A DNA stretch of 64,000 nucleotides from Clostridia bacterium (lineage in GTDB: Bacteria; Bacillota; Clostridia; UBA1381; UBA9506). The notes under the pieces were generated by a model. It ran no database searches. It was given only the letters and a program-made list of their open reading frames with translations, and was not told where the DNA came from. Below are positions 43,318 to 52,585 of this stretch, piece by piece; the stretch's first letter is position 1, and the number at the start of each line of letters is the position of its first letter. Made by a program: the position numbers and the translations under genes. Location of the stretch: contig JAFQBK010000016.1 in the NCBI GenBank assembly GCA_017399695.1, positions 248,001 to 312,000 on the forward strand, written 5' to 3'.

Positions 43318-44823
43318 TTATTCCTCCTTTCCTCTGCCGTAAATGTAGGTAAGTTCATAAAGTTTTTCGGACAGTTCATCACTGAGCATCTCGTCAGTAA
43401 TACGGAACGTCCAGTTGCCGCCGACGGTGGCAGGGGTGTTCATCCGATAACGGTGGTCAAGTCCCAATAAATCCTGAATCTGAAACAGACAAAGGTCTGC
43501 CACCGACGCATATCCTGCACGCACGACTGCTTCGCAAAGCGCTTTTGTTTGTCTGACGCCAAAATAGTGCTTGGCAAATAAAAGTTCTGTTTCATCTGCG
43601 TGCTTAAAATATCCGGCAAGTGGCTCGTTGTCGTGTGTTCCGCCGTACACCACACAGTTTTTTTCAAAGTTGTGAGGAAGATTTTCATTCCCTGCTCCCT
43701 CACCAAAGCCGTACGATAAAATTTTCATTCCGGGGTATCCGGCTTTTAAACGGAGTCTTTTCACTGCAGGCGTGACTGCACCCAGATCCTCGGCGATGAT
43801 TTTTGTCTCTCCTATCACCTCACTGATGGCTGTCAAAAGCTTTTCCCCTGGCCCGCGACGCCATTTGCCATGTTTTGCGTCAACTCGGTCGGAACGAACC
43901 GCATAATAACGCACGATACCAATGAAATGGTCAATGCGGATAACATCATACATTTTGGCGGCAAAACCCATGCGGAGTTTCCACCAGGTAAAACCGTTTT
44001 TCTCCATTTCATCCCAGCGGTAAAGGGGATTTCCCCAAAGCTGACCGCTATCTGAAAACTCATCCGGCGGAACACCTGCCACATCTTCGGGTCTACCGTC
44101 TTTCCCGAGCAAAAACTCCTCCTGCCCTGCCCAGACATCACTCGAATCCAGTGCGACATAGATAGGGATATCGCCGATGATAGAGACGCCGTTTTGATTG
44201 GCATATTCCTTTAATTTTTTCCACTGTGCAAAAAAATGAAACTGACAAAATTTATAAAAATCGATTTCCTCTTCGAGTGTTTCGCACAAGGCGGCAAGGG
44301 CATCTTGCTTTCTCGTCCGAATTTCTTCGGGCCAATAGAGCCAGCATTTTTCTGCATAATGTTTTTTGATCGCTTGAAAGCGCGCATAGTCATCCAGCCA
44401 AAAGGCATTACTGCGGCAAAAATCAAAGAACGCTTTCTCTGATTTATGCCGGCTGTTTCGCCACGCAATTCGGAGTAAATCCATCCGGTAAGCATACAGC
44501 TTTTCATAGTCCACTTTTTTCGGATTCTCTCCCCAGGAAAACGCCTCGGCGTCCTCTCGTTTTAAAAGTCCCTCACGCATCAGGATTTCAGGGTCAATCA
44601 GGTACGGATTTCCGGCAAAAGCAGAAAAGCTTTGATAGGGGCTGTCTCCATATCCCGTCGGGCCTAAGGGAAGCACCTGCCAGTAGCTTCCGCCACAGCG
44701 CTTTAAGAAATCAACAAAACGGTATGCGCTGTCTCCAAAGGTTCCGATGCCGTAAGGCGACGGCAAGCTGCTGACCGCCAAAAGCACACCTGCCCCCCTT
44801 TGAAACGGTTGTTGTCTTTTCAT
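43318..44823 (-). CDS. malQ: 4-alpha-glucanotransferase
   Basis: A 501-aa GH77 enzyme that disproportionates maltodextrins so glgP can use them. Motifs: GAGVLLAVSSLPSPYGIGTFG, YWQVLPLGPTGYGDSPYQS, the nucleophile Asp in VIRIDHFIGIVRYY, the acid/base Glu in KIIAEDLGAVTPAV and the third acid in VYGGTHDNEPLAGYF. Two ATGs are possible; the second (44821-44823) is 6 nt from the GGGGGG ribosome site and was chosen. One base separates it from the glgP ATG. Confidence 0.95.
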   Translation of the reverse strand: MKRQQPFQRGAGVLLAVSSLPSPYGIGTFGDSAYRFVDFLKRCGGSYWQVLPLGPTGYGDSPYQSFSAFAGNPYLIDPEILMREGLLKREDAEAFSWGENPKKVDYEKLYAYRMDLLRIAWRNSRHKSEKAFFDFCRSNAFWLDDYARFQAIKKHYAEKCWLYWPEEIRTRKQDALAALCETLEEEIDFYKFCQFHFFAQWKKLKEYANQNGVSIIGDIPIYVALDSSDVWAGQEEFLLGKDGRPEDVAGVPPDEFSDSGQLWGNPLYRWDEMEKNGFTWWKLRMGFAAKMYDVIRIDHFIGIVRYYAVRSDRVDAKHGKWRRGPGEKLLTAISEVIGETKIIAEDLGAVTPAVKRLRLKAGYPGMKILSYGFGEGAGNENLPHNFEKNCVVYGGTHDNEPLAGYFKHADETELLFAKHYFGVRQTKALCEAVVRAGYASVADLCLFQIQDLLGLDHRYRMNTPATVGGNWTFRITDEMLSDELSEKLYELTYIYGRGKEE

Positions 44824-44838
44824 TTTCATCCCCCCAGT

Positions 44839-45687
44839 TTATGATTTAATTGCGCCCTCGGATACGCCCTTAACAAAGTATTTTTGCAGACACAAAAATA
44901 CGATGACCATCGGAAGCACGGATATTAAAACTGCAGGGAAAATCAGCTCCCAAGGATTTCCGAACTGTCCTGCCGTCATTTTGGCATAAAAAAGCTCCAA
45001 AACCAAGGTCCTGCTTTCAGAGGTTCCCAACGTCAGGTATGGCAAGAGATAATCGTTCCATATCCACATTCCATTGAGAATTAGCACCGTTACAGTCGTG
45101 CTCTTAACCAAGGGAAAAACTAAAAGGAAAAAGGTCTGGAAGATATTTGCTCCATCAATAAAACCCGCCTCCTCAATCGCCCGCGGCACAGACTTAAAGA
45201 AACCGCTATACAAAAAAATGCTGAGCGACAAGCCAAAGCCGGTGTACATAACAATAAGGCCCGGGATATTCTTAAGTCCTACACGGTCCATCAGGTTCAT
45301 TAGAGGGTACATCACCGCCTGAAACGGAATCAGCATTGCCGCAACGAACACCAAATATATCACCGTCGAGGCGCGGGATTTATGCCTTGTGATTGCCCAA
45401 CCGCAAAGCGAGGAAAACAGTACGATAAAGGCAAGAGAAAAAAGTGTAATCAGCACAGTATACCCTAAAGCTTTAGGAAAGTGGATTTCCTGATACGCCC
45501 GAATGAGATACTCCAGCGTAAAGTTCTGCGGCGGCGCCAAGGGATTCCGGATAATTTCCGCCTGCCCCTTAAATGAGTTTAGTAGTAAAAATAACAAGGG
45601 CATTAAAGTATACAGAGCCAAAGCTGTGAGTCCGATATAAAGAATGGCACGAACCACTCTTTTTCTGAAAAACACACTCCCTTTCAT
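44839..45687 (-). CDS. Sugar ABC transporter permease, MalG type
   Basis: A 282-aa inner membrane subunit with six helices. The EAA loop that contacts the ATPase reads EEAGFIDGANIFQTFFLLVFPLVK (residues about 180-203, quoted in part as EEAGFIDGA). N-terminal helix LYIGLTALALYTLMPLLFLL. Together with the 45687-46580 gene it makes the channel for maltodextrins. Its ATG overlaps the malF-type stop (TAATG). No ATPase gene is nearby; a shared MsmX-like subunit elsewhere is likely. Confidence 0.92.
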   Translation of the reverse strand: MKGSVFFRKRVVRAILYIGLTALALYTLMPLLFLLLNSFKGQAEIIRNPLAPPQNFTLEYLIRAYQEIHFPKALGYTVLITLFSLAFIVLFSSLCGWAITRHKSRASTVIYLVFVAAMLIPFQAVMYPLMNLMDRVGLKNIPGLIVMYTGFGLSLSIFLYSGFFKSVPRAIEEAGFIDGANIFQTFFLLVFPLVKSTTVTVLILNGMWIWNDYLLPYLTLGTSESRTLVLELFYAKMTAGQFGNPWELIFPAVLISVLPMVIVFLCLQKYFVKGVSEGAIKS

Positions 45688-46580
45688 TAGTATTCCACCT
45701 CTTTTCTTCTTGTGAGCGAAACCTGAAACAAGGAGATTACTGCGACGATGACAAAAAAGACCACGGCCTGCGCCTGTGCGACTCCGTAATTCGGCGGCGT
45801 TTTGTCCTGAATGGTACGCAAAATTTGCAGTGCCATCAGTCGCGTATTAAAATCGCCATTGGTAAGAGCGATGTTTTGGTCCAGTAGTTTAAAGGAATTG
45901 GCAAGCGTCAAAAACAATACAATCGTGATGGATGGCATTAAAAGCGGCAAGGTAACGGTGAAAAACTTGCGAATTGGTCCTGCACCATCAATTTCCGCCG
46001 CCTCGTACAGCTCGCCCGGAATGGAATTTAAGCCGCTGATATAAATCAGCATCATATATCCCGCACTTTGCCACACTGTCATAATCACCAGCGCAAACAA
46101 TGCTTTTGTCGTGTCCTGGGTCATAAAGCGCAAAAACTCAACGTGAAACAGTCCGTCTGGTGAGAACAAAAGATCGGTATAAACCACCTGAAAAATAAAC
46201 TGCCAGATAAATCCCATCGCCAGTCCGCCCAGCATATTAGGAAGAAAAAATACTGTTCTGTAAAGTCCCACTCCCCGTTTGATTCTCCCGAGCATCAAGG
46301 CAAACGAAAGTGCGACAATATTGATTGCCACGACAGCAACAAGCGTATAAGCCGTGGTATAAATCATTGAATGGATAAACTGCTCATCCGAAAAGGCCTG
46401 GATATAGTTCTCAAGCCCTACAAAGGATTCTGATAACGTACCGCCGGCAAAATAGGTTCCACGCCAGGAGGTAAAGGAATATATCGTACCGATGACAAAC
46501 GGCAAACCAATCACAAAAACAAACAATAAAACTGCCGGCAGAACGAGCAAGTAAAACCATTTTTTATAGTAACGCTCCAA
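45687..46580 (-). CDS. Sugar ABC transporter permease, MalF type
   Basis: A 297-aa permease with six membrane helices and an EAA loop (LYEAAEIDGAGPIRKFF, residues about 180-196). It lacks the long periplasmic loop of enterobacterial MalF, as is usual in Gram-positives. The frame opens at a TTG overlapping the ribosome site; the TTG at 46578-46580, 9 nt after AAGGAGG, is the likely start (MERYYKKWFYLL). A terminator-like hairpin at 46603-46638 separates it from the binding-protein gene. Confidence 0.92.
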   Translation of the reverse strand: MERYYKKWFYLLVLPAVLLFVFVIGLPFVIGTIYSFTSWRGTYFAGGTLSESFVGLENYIQAFSDEQFIHSMIYTTAYTLVAVVAINIVALSFALMLGRIKRGVGLYRTVFFLPNMLGGLAMGFIWQFIFQVVYTDLLFSPDGLFHVEFLRFMTQDTTKALFALVIMTVWQSAGYMMLIYISGLNSIPGELYEAAEIDGAGPIRKFFTVTLPLLMPSITIVLFLTLANSFKLLDQNIALTNGDFNTRLMALQILRTIQDKTPPNYGVAQAQAVVFFVIVAVISLFQVSLTRRKEVEY

Positions 46581-46602
46581 AAATCCGTTCCTCCTTTCCC
46601 AC

Positions 46603-46638
46603 AAAAAAGCGTCTGCGCCTAAAACTCGGCGCAGGCGC
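46603..46638 (-). terminator. Intra-operon terminator after the binding-protein gene
   Basis: Minus-strand 11-bp stem GCGCCTGCGCC and GGCGCAGACGC (one mismatch), 8-nt loop and six T residues, starting 15 bp after the binding-protein stop. The T-run abuts the ribosome site of the permease gene. Partial termination would keep the binding protein in excess over the permeases. Confidence 0.8.
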
Positions 46639-46652
46639 CTTTTTCTTTTTTA

Positions 46653-48140
46653 TTACCTCATATTTTTCCAGCGCGTAATTGCAAAATCAGCAATGCTGTG
46701 ATAATCATCCTCCGTCCACTCGGACTTTGTCAGATATTTTTCCATCAATTCTTTGCCGACCACTTCACTCGACCAGATATTGGGTGCGCCGTGATAAGGG
46801 GCAGAAAGCGTTTTGCCTTCTTCCAGATATTCCATAATCGAAACAGAAAGAGAATCGTCCAGTTTCATACCCTCGTCTGCCATATAGGGAACGCTGTGAA
46901 ACGCCTCGATCACATATTTTTGCACATTTTCCGGCTTCTGCATCCAAAGCAAGAATCGAATGGCGTTTTCCTGTGCCTCCTTGGGTGCTTTCGCATTGAT
47001 AACATAGTAGTTCGGTACATAAACCGGAATGGACGAGTTCATTTCCTTTGCGGTTTTCCCCGTTTTTATCATCGCATCAGTAATGGGAAGCTTAATCGGC
47101 AGAAAAACAGCATTTTCTGCCACATCCTTACTCACCTTTTCAATATTAGCATATGCCCAGTTGCCCTGCTGGAGAAACAGTGCATTGCCGTCTGCGAAGC
47201 TCTGTACCGACTGGTCATAACCAAAATTTGCAGCATTGATAAGGTCATTTCCGCGTTTGGCTGAACCTTTGATTCCGCCTGCGTGTGAGGATACATAATC
47301 CAATGCCTTTGCGTATGCAACCAGTGGCTGACGCAGGCTCTCCAGCTGCGCTTCCGTTGCATTTTGTGCGGAGCGTGCATCCAGAAAAACAGTGTTTAAC
47401 GCCACGTTAATCAGGTGGTCACCATAGGTCCATTTTTCGGATCCCGCAAAGGCAAACACGCCGTTTAATTTCTTGGTTCTTTCTGTCTTTTGCGCTGTAA
47501 AGGTATACGGCTTTCCATTTATTTCTATGGTCTTTGCCGCTGGGGTTTCGATATACTGGGTTACCGCATCACAAAAAGCAATAAATTCTTCATAGCTTGC
47601 TTGTTTTAATCCCTCAATGACCGCTTCCTGTTGCTCGCCAGAGAACAAATCCGCAATCATCCTTTGGTCCACCATATAACCGTAGCCTTCGACGTTAAAC
47701 GGGATTCCGTAGTTGGATTTTCCGTCGTCCGAAAGACGCATGGACTCAGGAATTGCGTCTGCCAGTTTTCTCATTTCTTCATTCTCAACGCTTGACAGGT
47801 CAACAATTCTTCCACTTTCTTTCCATTCCGGTAACTCTTTTAACCCCTGCAGAGAGAAAATCGCTGGCGGATTAACAGAATTCATCTGGGTTCTTAAGGG
47901 TTCCTGTGCATCCTGACCTGCGCCAACGGAAAAAGCACTGGTGGGAATACCCGTTTCCTTTGTAAAGTCTTCGCACATTTTCTTAAATGCTTCTGCGTTC
48001 TCGCCCTTGGAATTGAAAAGATATAATGTCTGGTTTTGTGCATTGTTTAAATCACCATCCTGCGCCGTACAAGCGACGGCGAAAACGGCAATCATTGAAA
48101 TCATCAAAAGTGCGGCAAAGCGCCTGAAATTATGGTTCAT
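46653..48140 (-). CDS. Sugar ABC transporter substrate-binding lipoprotein
   Basis: A 495-aa extracytoplasmic solute-binding protein of the MalE/UgpB family. The signal peptide ends in a lipobox AVAC (Cys near residue 24), so it is membrane-anchored. Mature features: LYLFNSKGENAEAFKKMCEDF, ADGNALFLQQGNWAYANIEK and FLLWMQKPENVQKYV, all usual in sugar-binding proteins. Maltodextrin is the probable ligand because of malQ and glgP; sequence alone cannot prove it. Of two ATGs, the one at 48138-48140 is 8 nt from AAAGGAG and was chosen. Confidence 0.9.
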   Translation of the reverse strand: MNHNFRRFAALLMISMIAVFAVACTAQDGDLNNAQNQTLYLFNSKGENAEAFKKMCEDFTKETGIPTSAFSVGAGQDAQEPLRTQMNSVNPPAIFSLQGLKELPEWKESGRIVDLSSVENEEMRKLADAIPESMRLSDDGKSNYGIPFNVEGYGYMVDQRMIADLFSGEQQEAVIEGLKQASYEEFIAFCDAVTQYIETPAAKTIEINGKPYTFTAQKTERTKKLNGVFAFAGSEKWTYGDHLINVALNTVFLDARSAQNATEAQLESLRQPLVAYAKALDYVSSHAGGIKGSAKRGNDLINAANFGYDQSVQSFADGNALFLQQGNWAYANIEKVSKDVAENAVFLPIKLPITDAMIKTGKTAKEMNSSIPVYVPNYYVINAKAPKEAQENAIRFLLWMQKPENVQKYVIEAFHSVPYMADEGMKLDDSLSVSIMEYLEEGKTLSAPYHGAPNIWSSEVVGKELMEKYLTKSEWTEDDYHSIADFAITRWKNMR

Positions 48141-48324
48141 TCTCATTTCTCCTTTTTTGCATAAAATATTCCGTTGCTTTCATTATCTCCGTTTTTATCT
48201 GCATTATTCCCCAACTCAAACGCCGAATAAGATACAACTTTCTCTTTTTCGTCCTTTTTTGTGTCGATTTTACATTTTTAGACATATATTGTTAGCATAA
48301 GGCTTGGGAAAAGGAGGTGAAATT

Positions 48325-48630
48325 ATGTCTTGTCTTTGCAGTTTATTTGGTAATCGCAACCGCCGTTGCTATGCAAATTTTTCTGCTCCGTCCTGCAACC
48401 GCACTTCTCCTTGCATGAAAGTTCGCTGCGGAGCGAATGAATCCGTTTGCGGCCGCAGCAATGGTTGCGGCTGTGGTTGTGGTTGTGGCTGTGGTTGCAG
48501 ATGTAACTGCGGTTACAATCGTAGCAGGGAATCAAACTGCGACTATTCTTACAGACAGTATCAGGACGAAGATCGCTGCGCATACGACTATGCTACAACT
48601 GCTTATGAGACCGAGCATGACCATCACTGA
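48325..48630 (+). CDS. Small cysteine-rich protein (17 Cys in 101 aa)
   Basis: A 101-aa protein with 17 cysteines. The centre is a (Gly-Cys) repeat: NGCGCGCGCGCGCRCNCGYN. The first part has paired Cys and basic residues (CLCSLFGNRNRRC) and the tail is acidic and Tyr-rich, ending HDHH. The ATG follows an ideal AAAGGAGGTGA ribosome site, so it is surely translated. No family is recognised. Cys-rich spore coat or envelope proteins and metal-binding proteins look like this; a modified peptide precursor is a further possibility. Upstream CATATATT (48282-48289) resembles a sigma-E/K -10 box, but the evidence is weak. It has its own terminator and is divergent from the maltodextrin operon. Confidence 0.8.
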   Translation: MSCLCSLFGNRNRRCYANFSAPSCNRTSPCMKVRCGANESVCGRSNGCGCGCGCGCGCRCNCGYNRSRESNCDYSYRQYQDEDRCAYDYATTAYETEHDHH

Positions 48631-48661
48631 TAAGCATGCAAACAAAAAGTGAAACACCCCT

Positions 48662-48691
48662 GCCTGCGGCATACTGCCGCAGGCTTTTTTT
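48662..48691 (+). terminator. Rho-independent terminator after the Cys-rich gene
   Basis: GCCTGCGGC, ATACT loop, GCCGCAGGC and seven T residues on the plus strand, 31 bp after the stop codon. It makes the Cys-rich gene a single-gene transcript. Confidence 0.92.
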
Positions 48692-48741
48692 GAATTTTTA
48701 AAAAGATGCAGATAAAGTTAAGGAAAATACTCGAATTTCTC

Positions 48742-48770
48742 TTGAAAAAATAAAACTTATATTATATAAT
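48742..48770 (+). promoter_or_regulatory. Sigma-A promoter for pgsA-valS
   Basis: TTGAAA, 17-bp spacer, TATAAT, with the predicted start about 24 nt before the pgsA ATG. It drives the plus-strand block pgsA, small membrane gene, valS and DUF1292 gene. Confidence 0.85.
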
Positions 48771-48800
48771 ATAATGTACTATGTCATTGGGAGGCAAAAG

Positions 48801-49331
48801 ATGAACATACCAAATATTCTTACCGGTTTGCGTTTTGTTATGATTCCGCTCTATGTTGCGGTATTCTCTTTTGAGGGCACGCAGAAAATCTGGAGTGTCT
48901 TGATTTTCATTTTAGCAAGCGCAACTGATGTATTGGATGGTTATATTGCAAGAAAATATAATATGAGCACCCGATGGGGACAGCTTGCGGACCCGCTTGC
49001 GGACAAGCTGATGCAAATTTCTGTCATTCTCGCTTTGGTGATTAATGGCAACCTCCCGATTTGGTTTGTTGTTTTGGTCGCGTTAAAAGAAATTTTAATG
49101 ATTCTCGGCAGCGCATTTCTTTGCTCTAAAAATACATTTGTGAAATCAAATGTTTTGGGCAAGCTGAATACGGTGGTATTATTCTTAGTTCTGTGTGCGT
49201 TTCACGTATTTCCTTCCATGCCACCAGCACTTGCAACAAGCCTTTTAGTCGTCAGTTTGCTGCTTTCGCTTTCTGCGATGGTGCATTACGCTTATTATTA
49301 CCTGTCACAAGCAAAAAATAAACAAGAATAA
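48801..49331 (+). CDS. pgsA: CDP-diacylglycerol-glycerol-3-phosphate phosphatidyltransferase-like
   Basis: A 176-aa CDP-alcohol phosphatidyltransferase, the committed step to phosphatidylglycerol. The signature DG-x2-AR-x8-G-x3-D-x3-D is complete: DGYIARKYNMSTRWGQLADPLADK. Four to five membrane helices follow. The frame starts at 48774, but the ATG at 48801 has GGGAGG 7 nt upstream. It could also be another CDP-alcohol transferase such as cardiolipin synthase of the short type; the MNIPNILTGLR start is typical of PgsA. Confidence 0.88.
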   Translation: MNIPNILTGLRFVMIPLYVAVFSFEGTQKIWSVLIFILASATDVLDGYIARKYNMSTRWGQLADPLADKLMQISVILALVINGNLPIWFVVLVALKEILMILGSAFLCSKNTFVKSNVLGKLNTVVLFLVLCAFHVFPSMPPALATSLLVVSLLLSLSAMVHYAYYYLSQAKNKQE

Positions 49332-49363
49332 ATTTTTCAAGAAGATATAAAGGAGTTTTGACT

Positions 49364-49579
49364 ATGGATTTTCTGACCGAAATCCTGCCGTGGATTTTAA
49401 TTGTTCTCGGTGCCGTCATCACCTTCGCAGCAAAACCATATCTGCTTCGAAAGGCAGAAACTGTCGAGGATGAAGAGGCTCAGGAAAAAAAGATTTATGT
49501 TACAAAAATTATTGGCATGTGGCTGGTAATCATCGGCGCAGTCATTATATTTATCGCAGGAGGATCTTATGGAAGATAA
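49364..49579 (+). CDS. Small membrane protein of unknown function (71 aa)
   Basis: Two membrane helices, residues about 7-24 ([17 protein letters not shown]) and 50-68 ([17 protein letters not shown]), joined by an acidic loop ([12 protein letters not shown]). The ATG has AAGGAG 8 nt upstream. Its last codons overlap the valS start by 11 bp, and the valS ribosome site (GGAGG) lies inside it, so translation is coupled. No family is recognised. Confidence 0.78.
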   Translation: MDFLTEILPWILIVLGAVITFAAKPYLLRKAETVEDEEAQEKKIYVTKIIGMWLVIIGAVIIFIAGGSYGR

Positions 49580-52211
49580 CAAAAAGACTTTAAGTAAAAC
49601 ATATCAGCCGCAGGATGTTGAGGATCGCCTCTATCAGAACTGGGTGGACAAGGGTTATTTTACGCCGGATTCTGACCCGGATAAAAAACCGTTTACTATC
49701 GTTATCCCTCCCCCGAACGTTACGGGACAGCTTCATATGGGACATGCTCTTGATGAAACGCTTCAGGATATTTTAATCCGCTATAAGCGTATGGCAGGCT
49801 ATGCGGCTCTTTGGGTACCGGGCACAGACCATGCCGGTATAGCGACGCAGATTAAGGTAGAAGAAAATTTGCGCAAGGAAGAAGGACTCACCCGCTACGA
49901 TTTAGGCCGCGAGAAATTCACCGAGCGCGTTTGGGAATGGAAAAACCTTTACGGCAGCAGAATTATCAACCAACTCAAAAAGCTGGGAAGCTCCTGTGAC
50001 TGGACGCGCGAGCGTTTTACCATGGATGAAACGCTTTCTAAGGCAGTCAAAAAGGTGTTTGTTTCCCTGTATGAAAAAGGTCTGATTTATCAGGGTAACC
50101 GCATCATCAACTGGTGCCCGAGTTGTACCACTGCTCTTTCCGATGCCGAAGTTGAGTATCAGGAGCAGGCAGGTCATTTCTGGCACATCAAATATCCGGT
50201 CAAAGACAGCGAAGAATATGTTGTCATCGCTACCACCCGTCCGGAAACCCTGCTTGGTGATACCGCCGTTGCAGTTCATCCGGAGGACGAGCGTTATACA
50301 CATCTGGTTGGTAAAATGCTGGTTCTGCCTTTGGTTGGCCGCGAGATTCCGGTCGTTGCTGACGATTATGTTGATAAGGAGTTTGGTACCGGTGCCGTTA
50401 AGATTACGCCGGCACATGACCCCAACGACTTTGAGGTCGGCTTGCGTCACAATTTAGAGTGCATCAAAGTAATGAACGACGATGCAACCATCAATAAGTT
50501 TGGCGGAAAATATGAAGGTATGGACCGCTACGAAGCAAGAAAACAGATTGTTGCTGATTTAGAGTCAGAAGGTCTCCTCTTAAAAATTGAGGATCACGCG
50601 CACAACGTCGGCGAGTGCTATCGTTGCGGAACCACTGTTGAGCCGATGACCTCCAAACAGTGGTTTGTGAAAATGGCTCCTTTGGCGAAAGAGGCACTTC
50701 GTGTGGTTGAAGACGGAACGATCAAGTTCAGCCCGGAACGTCTAACCAAAACCTACACCAACTGGATGGAAAATGTACACGACTGGTGTATCTCCCGTCA
50801 GCTTTGGTGGGGTCACCGTATTCCGGCATTTTACTGCGATGATTGCGGCGAAACAACCGTAACGGAAGAAGATATCAAGGTATGCCCGAAGTGTGGAGGC
50901 AAGGTGCATCAGGACGAGGACGTTTTGGATACCTGGTTCTCCTCTGCTCTGTGGCCGTTCTCTACGCTTGGCTGGCCGGAGGAAACCGAAGACTTTAAGC
51001 GTTTCTTCCCGACCGATGTTTTGGTTACCGGTTATGATATTATTTTCTTCTGGGTTGCGAGAATGATTTTCTCCTCCTTGGAACACACCGGCAAAGCCCC
51101 GTTCTCGAACGTACTGTTCCATGGTCTCGTTCGCGACGCACAGGGTAGAAAAATGAGTAAATCATTAGGTAACGGCATTGACCCCCTGGAAATTATCGAC
51201 CAGTATGGTGCGGATGCGCTTCGCTTTACGCTCGCAACGGGCAACTCCCCGGGTAACGATATGCGTTTCTCTATTGAGCGTGTGGAAGCAAGCCGTAACT
51301 TTGCAAATAAAATTTGGAACGCATCGCGTTTCGTTTTAATGAACTTAGATAGCGATACTCCGTATTCTCTGCCGACTCTTTTCGAGACAACACTTGAGGA
51401 TCAGTGGATTCTGAATAAATACAACTGCCTGGTACGCGAAGTAACCGAAAACCTCGAAAAATTTGAGCTCGGCATCGCCGTCAGCAAGCTGTATGACTTC
51501 ATTTGGGACGAGTACTGTGACTGGTATATTGAGCTTGTTAAACCGCGTCTTTATGACGAAAACTGTCCGTCCCGCAAGGCGGCGCAACAGACACTGGCTT
51601 ATGTCCTTTCAAATACCTTACAGCTACTCCACCCGTTTATGCCGTTCATCACAGAAGAAATCTGGCAGCAGTTGCCGCACGAGGGCGAAAGCATCGTAAT
51701 TTCCGAGTGGCCGACCTACCGCGAAGATTTGTGCTTTGCAAATGCTGCAGCGGATATGGAGCTGATTATGGCGGCATTAAAGGCGGTTCGTAATCAGAGA
51801 AGCGAGATGAACATTCCTCCGTCAAAGCGTGCAAAAGTGATGATTGTTACCGATAAAAAGGATGTCTTCTCCCAGGGCACAGCATTCTTTGAAAAGCTTG
51901 CCGGTGCATCCGAGGTTGTTTTAGCTGACAACACCGATGACATTCCGAAAAATGCAGTGTCCTGTGTTGTTGAAGCAGCACAAATCTTTATGCCGCTTGA
52001 TGATTTGGTTGATCGTGAGAAAGAACTGGCACGCCTAACCAAGGAAAAGGAAAACTTAGAAAGTGAAATCAAGCGTGTCGAAAGCAAGCTTTCCAATCAG
52101 GGCTTTATCGCAAAAGCACCGGAAAAGGTTGTGGAAGAAGAACGCAAAAAAGGCGAGAAATACAAGGAAATGCTGGATAAAGTGTTAGAAAGCATAAAAA
52201 ACTATCAGTAA
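49569..52211 (+). CDS. valS: Valyl-tRNA synthetase
   Basis: An 880-aa class I aminoacyl-tRNA synthetase. HIGH-type motif in [14 protein letters not shown], the editing (CP1) domain with [18 protein letters not shown], the KMSKS loop [17 protein letters not shown], and a C-terminal coiled coil (residues about 815-880, [20 protein letters not shown]). Zinc-type cysteines occur near 300-330 of the insertion ([14 protein letters not shown]). No T-box leader precedes it; it depends on the promoter at 48742. GGAGG is 5 nt from the ATG. Confidence 0.97.
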   Translation: MEDNKKTLSKTYQPQDVEDRLYQNWVDKGYFTPDSDPDKKPFTIVIPPPNVTGQLHMGHALDETLQDILIRYKRMAGYAALWVPGTDHAGIATQIKVEENLRKEEGLTRYDLGREKFTERVWEWKNLYGSRIINQLKKLGSSCDWTRERFTMDETLSKAVKKVFVSLYEKGLIYQGNRIINWCPSCTTALSDAEVEYQEQAGHFWHIKYPVKDSEEYVVIATTRPETLLGDTAVAVHPEDERYTHLVGKMLVLPLVGREIPVVADDYVDKEFGTGAVKITPAHDPNDFEVGLRHNLECIKVMNDDATINKFGGKYEGMDRYEARKQIVADLESEGLLLKIEDHAHNVGECYRCGTTVEPMTSKQWFVKMAPLAKEALRVVEDGTIKFSPERLTKTYTNWMENVHDWCISRQLWWGHRIPAFYCDDCGETTVTEEDIKVCPKCGGKVHQDEDVLDTWFSSALWPFSTLGWPEETEDFKRFFPTDVLVTGYDIIFFWVARMIFSSLEHTGKAPFSNVLFHGLVRDAQGRKMSKSLGNGIDPLEIIDQYGADALRFTLATGNSPGNDMRFSIERVEASRNFANKIWNASRFVLMNLDSDTPYSLPTLFETTLEDQWILNKYNCLVREVTENLEKFELGIAVSKLYDFIWDEYCDWYIELVKPRLYDENCPSRKAAQQTLAYVLSNTLQLLHPFMPFITEEIWQQLPHEGESIVISEWPTYREDLCFANAAADMELIMAALKAVRNQRSEMNIPPSKRAKVMIVTDKKDVFSQGTAFFEKLAGASEVVLADNTDDIPKNAVSCVVEAAQIFMPLDDLVDREKELARLTKEKENLESEIKRVESKLSNQGFIAKAPEKVVEEERKKGEKYKEMLDKVLESIKNYQ

Positions 52212-52233
52212 TTTGAGAAAGCGAGGGAATCTT

Positions 52234-52539
52234 ATGGACGAAAAGTTGAATATCCCCGGCATGGAAGAAAATGAAGAGGTTGGCATCGTAACCTTACTTG
52301 ATGAGGACGGAAACGAGCATCCGTTTGAACACATTGACAGCTTTGAATTCAATGGCGAGATTTATGTTTGTCTGGTTGCCGCAGATGAAGGTGAAGAGTC
52401 CGATGAGGTTTTGATTTTCACATTGGAAACCGATGAAGACGGAAAAGAAGCATTGATGCTTGTCGAAGATGAGGCTGAGCTTGATATGGCGTTTGAAGAA
52501 TTCAAGAAAAGAATGCAGGAAGAATTCGATTTTGAATAA
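52234..52539 (+). CDS. DUF1292 (YrzB-like) acidic protein
   Basis: A 101-aa, very acidic protein of the DUF1292 family: GIVTLLDEDGNEHPFEHIDSFEFNGEIYVCL is the conserved beta-strand core, followed by LIFTLETDEDGKEALMLVEDEAELDMAFEEF (each quoted as one short region). YrzB in Bacillus is encoded beside ruvX (yrrK), but here the gene follows valS. Function unknown. The frame opens at 52213; the ATG at 52234 has GAGGG 7 nt before it. Confidence 0.85.
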   Translation: MDEKLNIPGMEENEEVGIVTLLDEDGNEHPFEHIDSFEFNGEIYVCLVAADEGEESDEVLIFTLETDEDGKEALMLVEDEAELDMAFEEFKKRMQEEFDFE

Positions 52540-52544
52540 GAAAT

Positions 52545-52578
52545 AAAAAAATAACCCCGACAACGGGGTTATTTTTTT
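52545..52578. terminator. Bidirectional terminator between convergent genes
   Basis: AAAAAATAACCCCG, ACAA loop, CGGGGTTATTTTTTT. The A-run and T-run on either side let it end both the plus-strand valS block and the minus-strand galK block. Confidence 0.95.
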
Positions 52579-52585
52579 ATGTATT

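Noticed and set aside
49902..50450. Long minus-strand open frame within valS
   Set aside because: The valS frame is unbroken and fully motif-supported; the minus frame has no ribosome site, promoter or recognised domain.
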